Shown here one piece after another: positions 1 to 8,900 of a stretch of 15,207 bases of DNA. Position numbers and translations under genes: made by a program. The notes under the pieces were generated by a model. It was given only the letters and a program-made list of their open reading frames with translations. It made no database searches and was not told the origin of the DNA. The stretch is from Thalassiosira profunda (lineage: Eukaryota; Bacillariophyta; Thalassiosirophyceae; Thalassiosirales; Thalassiosiraceae), in assembly GCA_036939355.1 (NCBI GenBank), contig JALLAP010002679.1:1-15207 (forward strand), given 5' to 3'. How positions within the stretch are numbered: the stretch's first letter is position 1; the number at the start of each line of letters is the position of its first letter.

Positions 1-420
1 TGGGAGGAAAGGCACTGCTCGATGTTGGCTTGGCTGAGAATGGGTTCTTTGGGGCTGCTGCAGACATGGGAGGGAATGCGGCGGCGCTTGAGGGCACAGG
101 CGTCTTCTCCTCGCTCTCCTTCTTGGGGACAGCACCGAACGGCTTCGGAGCCGCTTTCGACATGGGAGGGAAGGCAGCGGCGCCAGACGAAGACGTCTTT
201 GTGAAAGGGCTTTTGGGGGCTGCCGCGGACATGGGAGGGAAGGCAGCGCCGCTCTTTGCTGCTGCTGACTCCTTGGGTTTCTCTGAGGCTGCCGTTGCAC
301 TGAAGGGTTTGGGTGCGGCTTTCGACATGGGAGGGAATGCAGCGCTGCTAGAAGCCTTGGGTGCGAAGGGACTCTTGGGAGCAGTGGCTGACATTGGCGG
401 GAAAGCAGCACTGGGCGCTT
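1..420 (-). repeat. FPPMS...PKPF repeat array in the nucleoporin tail
   Basis: The motif FPPMS recurs six times in the coding frame, marked on the plus strand by catgggagg-like words near positions 1 (cut by the edge), 65, 161, 230, 326 and 392. Spacing is 66, 96, 69, 96 and 66 bp, all multiples of three. Units mostly alternate between FPPMSAAAPKSPF-like and FPPMSKAAPKPF forms, separated by Ser/Ala/Lys-rich linkers. FG dipeptides are almost absent here. The array continues beyond the window. Confidence 0.9.
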
Positions 421-3400
421 TCGTCGCTTCCTTTGGAGTGCTATCATCAGCCTCCTTCTCTGCACCAAACCCACCAAATGAGAAGCCTCCGCTACCAATG
501 CCTGTAGCGATGGGCGCGTCCTTGTTTGTAGCGCCAGCAAAAGAGAAACCACCGCCGGGCGCACTCTTGGTTGTGCTTTCTTCATCCTTCTTCTCAGCTG
601 GCTTGCCTCCAAAGCCACCAAACGAGAACCCTCCGGCGCCTATGCTGCTCGAGTTGTCGGCCGCAGGAACAGCAGCACCTCCAAATGAGAAGCCTCCGGC
701 GCCTATGCTCCCCGCTGCACTGGACTTGGCTGCAGCTGGACTCTCAGAGGCCTTGCCGTCCTCGCCCGGCTTCGGGGTCTCGCAGGCCGCGCAAGTCGTT
801 GCGGATGGATTGTTCGTCACCATGCACACGCCGCACTTCCACGACCCTTCCTCAGTAGCCTTGAACATCGAGCCCCAGCCCTCCGATTTGACTTCGCTGT
901 CCTTTGCTGGCTCTTGCTCCTCAGTTTCATCAGCGTCGCTCTCGCCTTCACTCTCTTCGTCGCTGTCGCCATCCCCAAACAGCCAATCAACGTACCAATT
1001 CACGAACGCCTTCCTCGTAATCACCTTGTCGCCTGAAGCGTCGGGTGAGGTAATCTTCTTGAGCGTGCGGCGGTGCTCCTCAGCGCAGTACGTCGTCCCC
1101 ATCGATTCAATCAGCTTCTCGAAGTCAGCCGCGGCTATCTGCAGCGCTCCAGCGCTGAGCGCGTCAAACGCTGATTCGGCCTTCTCCTTCTCTTCGGCGA
1201 TCTCGCTGTCTTGCGACGACGCGTCGCCGTCGTCGTCCAAGAGCTCGCAGTACCACTTCACGAAGGCGGCGCTCGTGATCTGGCCGCTGCCGTCTTTCTC
1301 CACGAGGGCAAGTTGCTTGTCCAGCTCGTCGCCGTGGAATCCCTCGCCAATCTCCTCGACCAACGCCTCGAATTTCGACGTGGGAAGGAATGGATCAGAG
1401 CCCTCGCTGTCGGCGAGGACTGACTCGAACACCTCCTTCGCCTTCTTGCCGGGCTGCGTCTGCAGGAGCTCGCCAATTCCGTCATCGTCGGCGCTTGGCT
1501 TATCCACACTCGGTTCAGGTTCGTCCGCTTTCTTTGCTGCTGCAAACGAAAAGCCTCCACTGCCGATTCCTGTTGACGCTGACGCGGCTTCTACGCCCTT
1601 CTTCTCTGCTGGCTTGGCTCCGAAACCCCCAAACGAGAACCCTCCAGCTCCTACGCTGCTCGAAGTGGGGGCAGCAGGTGCACCTCCGAACGAAAAGCCA
1701 CCTGCGCCAATGCTCCCCGGTGCAGTTGCCTTGTCAGCTGCTGTGGCATCTGATGACTTTCCCTCCTCGCCAGGCTTTGGGGTCTCGCAGGCCGCGCAGG
1801 TCGTTGCGGATGGCTTGTTCGTCACCATGCACACGCCGCACTTCCAAGAACCTTCCTCAGTAGCCTTGAACATCGAGCCCCACCCTTCAGACTTGACTTC
1901 GCCTGCATTCGTTGGCTCTTGCTCGTCAGTTTCGTCAGCGTCGCTCTCCTCGTCGCTGTCGCCATCCCCAAACAGCCAATCGACGTACCAATTCACGAAC
2001 GCCTTCCTCGTAATCACCTTGTCGCCTGAAGCGTCAGGCGAGGTAATCTTCTTGAGCGTGCGGCGGTGCTCCTCCGCGCAGTACGTCGTCCCCATCGATT
2101 CAATGAGCTTCTCGAAGTCACCCGCGGCTATCTGCGTCGATCCGGCGCTTAGCGCCTCAAACGCCTTCTCAGCCTTCTCCTTCTCTTCGGCAATCTCGCT
2201 GTCTTGGGACGACGCGTCGCCGTCGTCGTCCAAGAGCCGGCAGTACCACTTCACAAAGGCAGCGCGTGTGATCCGGCCGCTGCCGTCCTTCTCCACGAGG
2301 GCAAGTTGCTTGTCCAGCTCGTCGCCGTGGAATCCCTCGCCAATCTCCTCGACCAACGCCTCGAATTTCGACGCGGGAAGGAATGGATCAGAGCCGTCGC
2401 TGTCGGCGAGGACTGACTCGAACACCTCCTTGGCCTTCTTGCCGGGCTGTGTCTGCAGGAGCTCGCCAATTCCGTCATCGGTACTACTCGGTTTGGCCTC
2501 GTCTGCTTTCGCCGGCGTCGTGCTCTGCGGGACCGCTGCCGCGGCAGCATCTTCTTTCTCGCCGAAAAGAGGCTTGGCCATGCCCGGGGCGAGCGATGCC
2601 CCTGCGCCCGCGCCCCCAAACGCACCAAAGGGGCTCGTTTTGCTCGGCGTGGACTCCGGCCCCGTGCCTCCAAAGCCGCCGAACGAGACCCCCCCTCCCG
2701 CGCCACTGCCGCTCGCGCCAAAGGTGGGAACGGCCCCTCCCGAGCCAAATGCCGGTGGAGCAACCGTGGGCTCGCTCGCTGTGGGCGCGTTCTCTTTCGC
2801 GCCTTCCGCCTTGGGATCTTCCTTCTTCTCTTCCTCCTTCTTCCCGGCGGCCGTGGCCGGGCTCCCGAACGCCTCCTGGCCCGGCGCAATCGCGGCGGCC
2901 AGCGCCCCGAACCCCGTTTTCGCCGTGGAAATTCCCGCTCCAAACACGTGGGACGGTCCCTTCTCGCCTTCGGTCTTCTTGGCGCCGCTCCCAAAGCCCG
3001 TCTGATTTTCGGCCGAGGCGGCGAGGGCGCCGAATCCCCCGGAAAACGCGGACGCGGTGCCGAAGACCGGGCCGGAGCCGGATCCAACGGCCCCAGCCGA
3101 GGAAGTTGGCTTCTGCGGAGCGGATGCCGGTTTCGTCGGAGAAGCCGTAGCTCCCAGCGTCGTGGCCGTCACCCCAAAGGCGGCCCCGAACGTGGCCGCG
3201 CCGCCGGCGGTCGCCCCTCCGAACGAGAATCCCCCCGTTTTTGGTTGCGTCGGCGAGGGTGGAGGGCCGCCAAAGCGGAACGTGGAGGGGGCGAACCCGA
3301 AGGGGGCGGGCGCGGCGTCAGTGGGGGCGGCCTCCTCCCGCGCCGCGTCTTCGTCTTCGTCGCTGCCGAGGGAGTCGAGCGAGGAGGCCGAGGACGCGCC

Positions 3401-4975
3401 GCTGTCGTAATCGTCGTCGTCCAGTCCCACATCCAGCCCCGACAGCATGCATCCGCCGTCTCCTCGCGATGGCGTCGCCGCCCCTTCCGAAACTTCAGGC
3501 GCCGGCGCCGACACGGGCAGGGGCATTTCAGCCCCCGCCATCGCGGCGGCCGAATCCGCCCGGCAATCGAAGAACTCCGCCCTCGCGCGATGCCTGGGCG
3601 CAAATCCCGTCAGCCCGCCGTCCGTGCTCGCCAATAAAATCGCCGGCCGGCGCGCCCCCTCCCCCGCCGGAAGCCATACAGTCGCCGCCCCCAACGGAAA
3701 GAGGAACTCATCGTCGTCGTCGGTCGGGCACGATACGCCATTCCCCTCCGCGAGGTCCAATACGTCCCACTCCCCGTTTTCCGGGCGGCACAGTAGGGCC
3801 ACGTCGCTGGCGGCGTTGCACCCCACCAGCAGCATCGCACAATGCGCATTGCTAGCAGTCGGCAGCGCGGCAGTGTGGAAGGCGTGCCCGCCCCCCCGGG
3901 GCACGGAGAAGAAGGGCGCCACGTCCCCCAATTCGGACCACCGCCACGCCGCGGGGTCGGAGGGGTCGTCGCCGGACAGCGTTCCCATCATCAAGGCGGC
4001 CTGGTGCTCGTGCGGATCGTCCTCGTCGTCCTCATCCTCCTCCTCTCCGGCGTCCGGGTCGAGAATGACGCGGGAGGCCCCCACGGTCAGAGTGTGGGGC
4101 GCGAACCAATTTAGGTGGGTGATCTTCCACGGCACCGTTTCCTCCCCCGGATTCAACAGGGGGTGGGGCAGGTAGGCGACGTTTTCCCCCGCGAGCATCC
4201 CCGATAATATCCCCAGCGATATGACGTCGTTCTTCCCCGTCGGCGTCCGCAGCGCGCCGTGGGCGATGCCAAACGCGATTGCGTTGGAGCCGGGCCGGGA
4301 GGAGGCGCAGGTGACGCGTCCTCCCTCGACGTCGTCGCCCAAAAGCCACAGGTTGGCCGACGGCGGGCTTCCCATGGAGGAGGCCGCGTCCATCCACACC
4401 ACTGTCGATGTCGCGCCGTCGACCGCCGACTCCGCCACGGCAAGAAAATGGTGCCTTCGTTCACAGTCCGTTTCAAACTCCAGGCTGGGGAAGCGCACCG
4501 GACCGTCCACCGCGAGGGGCATCGCCCACCGTTCCGCGAATCGCACGGCCGGCCCATTATCCTCGTGGGACCATAGGACGTCCAGGCACAGCAATTCCCC
4601 GCTGGCGAAGGCCACGAGGAGCAGCCGCGCGTCTTCTGAGCAGGCGATTCGCGCCGCCTCCCCTCGATTATTTATGGGGTGGCGTCCCACCACGGCCATG
4701 TTGCCTCCCGAGACGTCGACCTCGTCCTCCTCTCCGTCGCGGGGGACGAACGTAGGAGGGGCGATGTGCACCGCCTCCACTTCCGCCCCGCCGTCGCCGT
4801 TGGCATTGAATCTGAACGCAATCCCCGGGGGGGCGGGGGCTGATAGGGAGGGGAAGGGGGCGCAGACGAGGCTGCGGCCCCGGCCGTCGGGCCTTCGCGC
4901 CGCGGATCCCGCCGCGCGGCCGGGGAGGGCGGCGAAGGGGGGGAGGGAGAGGGATTCGGCGAGGCGCTCCTCCAT
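1..4975 (-). CDS. FG-repeat nucleoporin, Nup214/Nup159-like layout, with EF-hand-like modules and RanBP2 zinc fingers (3' end outside window)
   Basis: The minus frame from the ATG at 4973-4975 (context ACAACCATGG) stays open to the window edge: at least 1658 residues with no stop and no coding intron. Residues 1 to about 500 are non-repetitive with short strand-like segments and an acidic insert near 310-325; I read this as a degenerate beta-propeller, as in Nup214/Nup159, from layout rather than motif. An acidic linker precedes FG repeats from about residue 555 (FGFAP, GGFSFGG, FGAFGG). Two near-identical blocks follow, offset by 331 residues. Each holds an EF-hand-like module (about 842-1003 and 1173-1334), an acidic run, a RanBP2-type zinc finger with W-K-C-x2-C...C-x2-C (about 1044-1063 and 1379-1398) and GGFSFGG repeats. 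From about 1522 the protein becomes FPPMS/PKPF repeats. Expected role: nuclear pore transport channel; FG repeats bind transport receptors and RanBP2 fingers usually bind Ran. The nucleoporin call is firm; the Nup214 assignment is tentative, as zinc fingers are typical of Nup153/Nup358. Confidence 0.85.
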   Translation of the reverse strand, partial: MEERLAESLSLPPFAALPGRAAGSAARRPDGRGRSLVCAPFPSLSAPAPPGIAFRFNANGDGGAEVEAVHIAPPTFVPRDGEEDEVDVSGGNMAVVGRHPINNRGEAARIACSEDARLLLVAFASGELLCLDVLWSHEDNGPAVRFAERWAMPLAVDGPVRFPSLEFETDCERRHHFLAVAESAVDGATSTVVWMDAASSMGSPPSANLWLLGDDVEGGRVTCASSRPGSNAIAFGIAHGALRTPTGKNDVISLGILSGMLAGENVAYLPHPLLNPGEETVPWKITHLNWFAPHTLTVGASRVILDPDAGEEEDEDDEDDPHEHQAALMMGTLSGDDPSDPAAWRWSELGDVAPFFSVPRGGGHAFHTAALPTASNAHCAMLLVGCNAASDVALLCRPENGEWDVLDLAEGNGVSCPTDDDDEFLFPLGAATVWLPAGEGARRPAILLASTDGGLTGFAPRHRARAEFFDCRADSAAAMAGAEMPLPVSAPAPEVSEGAATPSRGDGGCMLSGLDVGLDDDDYDSGASSASSLDSLGSDEDEDAAREEAAPTDAAPAPFGFAPSTFRFGGPPPSPTQPKTGGFSFGGATAGGAATFGAAFGVTATTLGATASPTKPASAPQKPTSSAGAVGSGSGPVFGTASAFSGGFGALAASAENQTGFGSGAKKTEGEKGPSHVFGAGISTAKTGFGALAAAIAPGQEAFGSPATAAGKKEEEKKEDPKAEGAKENAPTASEPTVAPPAFGSGGAVPTFGASGSGAGGGVSFGGFGGTGPESTPSKTSPFGAFGGAGAGASLAPGMAKPLFGEKEDAAAAAVPQSTTPAKADEAKPSSTDDGIGELLQTQPGKKAKEVFESVLADSDGSDPFLPASKFEALVEEIGEGFHGDELDKQLALVEKDGSGRITRAAFVKWYCRLLDDDGDASSQDSEIAEEKEKAEKAFEALSAGSTQIAAGDFEKLIESMGTTYCAEEHRRTLKKITSPDASGDKVITRKAFVNWYVDWLFGDGDSDEESDADETDEQEPTNAGEVKSEGWGSMFKATEEGSWKCGVCMVTNKPSATTCAACETPKPGEEGKSSDATAADKATAPGSIGAGGFSFGGAPAAPTSSSVGAGGFSFGGFGAKPAEKKGVEAASASTGIGSGGFSFAAAKKADEPEPSVDKPSADDDGIGELLQTQPGKKAKEVFESVLADSEGSDPFLPTSKFEALVEEIGEGFHGDELDKQLALVEKDGSGQITSAAFVKWYCELLDDDGDASSQDSEIAEEKEKAESAFDALSAGALQIAAADFEKLIESMGTTYCAEEHRRTLKKITSPDASGDKVITRKAFVNWYVDWLFGDGDSDEESEGESDADETEEQEPAKDSEVKSEGWGSMFKATEEGSWKCGVCMVTNNPSATTCAACETPKPGEDGKASESPAAAKSSAAGSIGAGGFSFGGAAVPAADNSSSIGAGGFSFGGFGGKPAEKKDEESTTKSAPGGGFSFAGATNKDAPIATGIGSGGFSFGGFGAEKEADDSTPKEATKAPSAAFPPMSATAPKSPFAPKASSSAAFPPMSKAAPKPFSATAASEKPKESAAAKSGAAFPPMSAAAPKSPFTKTSSSGAAAFPPMSKAAPKPFGAVPKKESEEKTPVPSSAAAFPPMSAAAPKNPFSAKPTSSSAFPP
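483..1487 (-). repeat. Internal coding duplication, copy B (C-terminal copy)
   Basis: This is the second copy of the block. It contains the same EF-hand-like module, a longer acidic linker (DEESEGESDADETEEQE), a zinc finger with the same WKCGVCMVTN core, and an additional FSFAG-type FG unit. All indels relative to copy A preserve the reading frame. The high identity suggests a fairly recent duplication or ongoing gene conversion. The left end is approximate. Confidence 0.9.
1551..2480 (-). repeat. Internal coding duplication, copy A (N-terminal copy)
   Basis: This is the first copy in protein order of a block within the nucleoporin gene. It starts at the codons for DDGIGELLQTQPGKKAKEVF and runs through the EF-hand-like module, acidic linker, zinc finger and GGFSFGG repeats. 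It matches copy B at an offset of 993 bp, which grows to about 1011 bp further left because of in-frame indels. Over the EF-hand part the copies differ at only about a dozen residues. The left boundary is approximate, because FG repeats flank both copies. Confidence 0.9.
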
Positions 4976-4995
4976 GGTTGTTGGTGGCGTTCTAG

Positions 4996-5139
4996 CTGTG
5001 GGAGACAATTTGATGTGAGTTTGAGGTGAAGCGCCCACGGCGAAAACATCAACAGACGAAACCGACTCAATGAAAATGAGAGACCAGCCCATGGCCCAGC
5101 CCGCCACCGTTCCACCCACTCATGACGATGCGCACTTAC
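4996..5139 (-). other. Probable 5'UTR intron of the nucleoporin gene
   Basis: On the minus strand a GTAAGT donor begins at 5139, and a TCTCCCACAG acceptor ends at 4996, 20 bases before the nucleoporin ATG. The intron would be 144 bp. The exon upstream of it carries no convincing coding sequence, so I treat it as untranslated. Since 144 is a multiple of three, an in-frame N-terminal extension cannot be excluded from frame alone. Confidence 0.65.
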
Positions 5140-5283
5140 CGGGCGTCGCCTCACGCTGGCGATTGTGCCGCCGCCGCTGCGAGAGCAAGCCGGCCTCCCT
5201 GCCTCGGTCGTCGTTGGTTGTGGTTGTGAGGCAGGAGGAGAGGGCGTAGCGCGGGGGGTCAGGGGGCAAATTGGTTTGCCCCC

Positions 5284-5291
5284 TTTTTATA
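5284..5291 (-). promoter_or_regulatory. TATA box candidate for the nucleoporin gene
   Basis: The minus strand reads TATAAAAA here, preceded by GTTGA. Transcription starting about 25-30 bases downstream would begin near 5260. That would give a first exon of about 120 bases ending at the intron donor at 5140/5139, so the TATA box, donor and acceptor fit one promoter model. Confidence 0.5.
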
Positions 5292-5444
5292 TCAACACAC
5301 CTTGAGACCCCCCGAAAAACACCACTGACAGTCCACAACAACCCTCCATCACGCGTCAAACATCCTCGTTCCATCGCCACACACAAAAAACCCCAGCTCG
5401 GAAGTGGCAAATTTGGCGGAAAACGGGCCAAAATTGGGGGCCCG

Positions 5445-5640
5445 GGAGTGGTCGAGGGTGTGGTGCACGGCCGTAGAGGACCCCACACACCGACAAATGG
5501 CCTTGCAGTGTCCCCAGGGTCCAGGGGCACACAGGCAAACCNGGAGTGGTCGAGGGTGTGGTGCACGGCCGTAGAGGACCCCACACACCGACAAATGACC
5601 TTGCAGTGTCCCCAGTGTCCAGGGGCACACAGGCAAACCC
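5445..5640. repeat. 98-bp tandem duplication with an N at the junction
   Basis: Two head-to-tail copies occupy 5445-5542 and 5543-5640, both starting ggagtggtcgaggg and ending aggcaaacc plus one base. They differ at two clear positions (atggcc/atgacc and cagggtcc/cagtgtcc). The last base of copy 1 is the undetermined n at 5542. The copy number in the real genome may differ, because such repeats collapse or are joined arbitrarily in assembly. Confidence 0.95.
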
Positions 5641-5912
5641 GTCCCAACATGTGTACTGCCGCCCTGGCGGACACATCCACCTTCCCGCGTGCCATGGGGA
5701 AGGCGAACTTCCGGGATGGCCGGCGGTCGGGAAGCTGCATGATGGTTTCCACAAAAACCCCTTCCTGACTCCGGAGAGTGCCGCGACACCCCTCCGCTTC
5801 ATTGACGGGTTCATTGGATGGATCGGGAAGGCACATCATCCCTGACAGCATCAATCACGTGAGGCTCGTGGGTGCAAACACAGGACAAATAATCCTTAGG
5901 TATTAGCTGCTC

Positions 5913-8900
5913 CTATACTAGTTCAATCTCTGGGTCTCTTGATTCCGCCATTGAGTAACGCCGGCCATCCTTTCTTTTTGATCCTGGTCGTTTCGTTTGG
6001 CTTCCATCGATCGAGTCCAATGTCCTCTTGGAAAGCAACTTCATTCCGTTCAGAGTGACTGCCAACATCACCCCGACATCGGAGACAATTGCCAAAAACA
6101 AGGTCATCTTCCCCAAGATAGTGAACACAACCGCAACCAGATTCACAAGCATGCTGAATCCAATGTTCTCTTTGACAGTCGATATCACCTTGGCGCCCAT
6201 CTTCATGCTGAAGAGAAGCTTGGACAGGTTGGAGTCCATGAGGGTAACATCACTCATCTCCATCGCCACGGAGGCTCCTTCGCCCATGGCTACGCCAACA
6301 TCCGCCACTGAGAGGGCTGGCGCGTCATTCACACCGTCGCCCACCATCAGAACCAGTTTCTTCTTGCCCAAAAATGAGGATGCACCCTTGTTTGACGAAC
6401 CCTTCAGGCCAGAGATGTAATGGAGTTTGTCTTCTGGAAGCAGTTGGCTTTGGATGCTCGTCTGTTCGAGACCAATCGCTTCCCCTACAGCCAAGGCAGC
6501 GCCTTCACTATCTCCAGTCAACATGGCGACCTCAATGCCATTGGAACGGAGAGCTGCAATCACATCCTGAGCTTCGTCTCTTATCGTATCCTTCACGCAA
6601 AACATTCCAACGATTCCAGTGCCTAGGATACCAACGTAGCCAACCGTTCCACCATCCTCGCTCCATCTCTTCGCGGCCTCTTCTTGCTGGGAAGTAATGT
6701 TGTACATGCCAAGTCTCCTGAAAAGACGCTCGTTCCCCACGTACACGTTCTCGCTGTCTACGTTGGCGGTGACTCCTTCTCCCTTCAGAATAGTATGCTC
6801 AGTTACAGAGACATTGGCTGGCACAGCCACGCCTTCCGCCTTTGCCGCAGAGACGAGACAGGCCGAAAGAGGATGGGAGCTTGGCGCCTCCATAATGGCT
6901 AGCAGGTTCAACCTGACATAGAACAGAGAGTTAGTGCAACAACGTCCAGGAGACACAAAGACGTCGGCCAGTGACTTACAGCTCTTCGCGAGATTTCAAG
7001 GTGCCAACCAGTTCCAGATGGCTCAGTGTAAACATGCCGGTCGTGATGGTCCCCGTTTTATCGAAGAGAACTGTCTTGACATTCCCCAATGCCTCCAGCT
7101 TATTCCCTCCCTTTATTATGATCCCGCGCTGAGCCGCCGACGCAAGGCCAGCAGAGTACGTCACTGGAGTGCTGATAGTGAGTGCGCAGGGGCAGGCAAT
7201 CACGATGAAGATCAAGCCAGAATGCATCCACTTTCGCCCCGTCTCGTGGCCAAAGAACCAGGGAACAGTGCAGAGGAACAGTGCGATAACAAGCACAACA
7301 GGCGTATACTTTCGCGCGAAGGCATCCACCAACTGCTCTGTTTCCGATGTATTTGCTTGAGCCTCCTCGACGAGTTGTATCTGAGAGCGCAGATGTCATT
7401 GGTGAGTTGGTTTGTTCAAAGACAGCGAAGGATAAAGCTAAAGTAGAAGCACTTACCAGACGCGAGAGCGTCGAGTCGCCGACCGTGGTTGTTGTGCGAA
7501 CCACCAACTGACGCGAGCCGACATTGATTGACCCGCCAGCAACGTCATCGCCAGACTGCTTTTCGACTGGCCGCGCTTCTCCAGTAAGACTGCTTTCGTC
7601 GACAGACGAGGTGCCTTCGACAATCACTCCATCGGCGGGTACTTTGTCACCTGTTCTGACGCTCACTAAGCTTCCGATGGGTATATTTGAAGCGGGGACA
7701 ATGACAATGCCCCCTGCTTTGGGATCCACCACGTTGGCGTACTCGGGCCGAAGGGAAATGATCTTCCCAAGGGCCCGTCGGCCCTTTCGCGTGGCCCTCG
7801 CCTCTAGCCATTCGGATATCGCAAAGAGAAACGAGACTGATGCGGCTTCGTCGAACTCGCCCAAGAGGAGTGCCCCAAACGCAGCGGTGACCATCATGCA
7901 GTTGGCATCGAATTGCCGCCTCCGAAGAGTCTTCCACGCTTTCACCACCACGGGCGGCATGCCAGCGAGGACAGATATTATCCCCCCATACTTCAAGAAT
8001 GCCCAAGGCCCACCAATCAAACCCAGCAAGCTCAGCACCCAGAATATTCCAGAAACAACGACGTTGACCTTCATTCCCTCGCAAAATCGCCACCTGCCTT
8101 CACTCAAACTCTCGTCTTCCTCCTCGGAATGCTCATTGCTCATCTCAGGAAGAGTCAAGCCCTCGGCTGCGCCATCGTGCGCGAGCTCGATCTGGCCCCA
8201 GTCGCCCTCCTTCAAGCCCCGCACCAACACGTCCATTATCTTGTCCGCGCTCAGCGATCGGGGGTCGTGCTCCACCTTCAGCGTTCGGCTGGATGCGTGC
8301 ATATGAAATGCCCGCAGGTGATCCTTGAAGAAGTTTTGACGCAACAACTTGCCAATGGGGCACGATTCCATCCGCTCGTTGGTGTAGGCGATCATGCCGG
8401 GTACGAAGAAAGTACTCTCGACAAAGCGCGACCGCGGTACGTCGAGAATGGTTTCAAGTTCGGACGAAGAGCCCCCCTTGTCATCGTTCATCAGCTCCAA
8501 CGCCCCGTCCGTCAAAATCTCCGCACCAAACGTTTCGTCGTTCAGGGCCTGGGCTAGCAATGTCGCCGATACGATGCCAGGATCGTGATCGACGAAAACC
8601 ACCTTCGTGGCGACGTTGACCCCCATCTTGCGCACCCCCGGCAATCGCTTGATGATGGAGCGAACCGCCGGCACCTCTGAGGAGCAGCATATTCCTTGCA
8701 CGCGAAGCCGCGTGCGGCAGGATACGGGCGGCTCCGAGATGGGCCGGCAGAAGGCTGCCCTGGCATTGTCGTCGGTGGCTTGGTCATTGCCGCGATCGGA
8801 CGGGCTTGGAGCAGAATCTGTAGCATAATCGAAGCCGGCCTCGGAAAGGCGTGCAAGAACCGCATGGCGAACGGGATCCTCGCTATTCCCCTTCGGTTCC

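Larger units (their letters stand above)
5141..5912. other. Spacer between the ATPase 3' end and the nucleoporin 5' region
   Basis: Apart from the short untranslated exon proposed at about 5141-5260, I see no gene. Open frames exist on both strands, but they cross the tandem repeat and the undetermined base and give low-complexity, Cys/Pro/Gly-rich translations unlike a conserved protein. The stretch holds the TATA candidate, the 98-bp tandem duplication and a lone CACGTG palindrome at 5856-5861. Confidence 0.7.

Noticed and set aside
30..3005. A 991-codon open frame on the plus strand, antisense to the nucleoporin
   Set aside because: Its repeats (PPNEKPP, AADMGGNAA) are exact antisense images of GGFSFGG and FPPMS codons. 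The opposite strand encodes zinc fingers, EF-hand-like loops and FG repeats, so this frame stays open only through codon composition and the duplication.
2251..3150. Overlapping Arg/Pro-rich frames of 255-278 codons on both strands
   Set aside because: Biased, low-complexity translations in GC-rich coding DNA; they overlap the supported nucleoporin frame.
5271..5845. Plus-strand frames of 99-165 codons over the tandem repeat
   Set aside because: Built from the repeat sequence itself, with no motif and no start context worth noting.
5120..5854. A 244-codon minus frame that is in phase with the nucleoporin across the 144-bp intron
   Set aside because: It crosses the tandem repeat and the undetermined base, has a Cys/Pro/Gly-rich unconserved-looking translation, and a TATA box sits inside it. 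Kept only as an alternative first exon.
5856..5861. CACGTG palindrome as a regulatory E-box/G-box
   Set aside because: A single 6-bp match at a gene's 3' end is expected by chance and has no supporting context.
7647..8557. Frames of up to 260 codons in other phases of the ATPase exon
   Set aside because: The ATPase frame carries HMA and TGE motifs throughout, so these are shadows.
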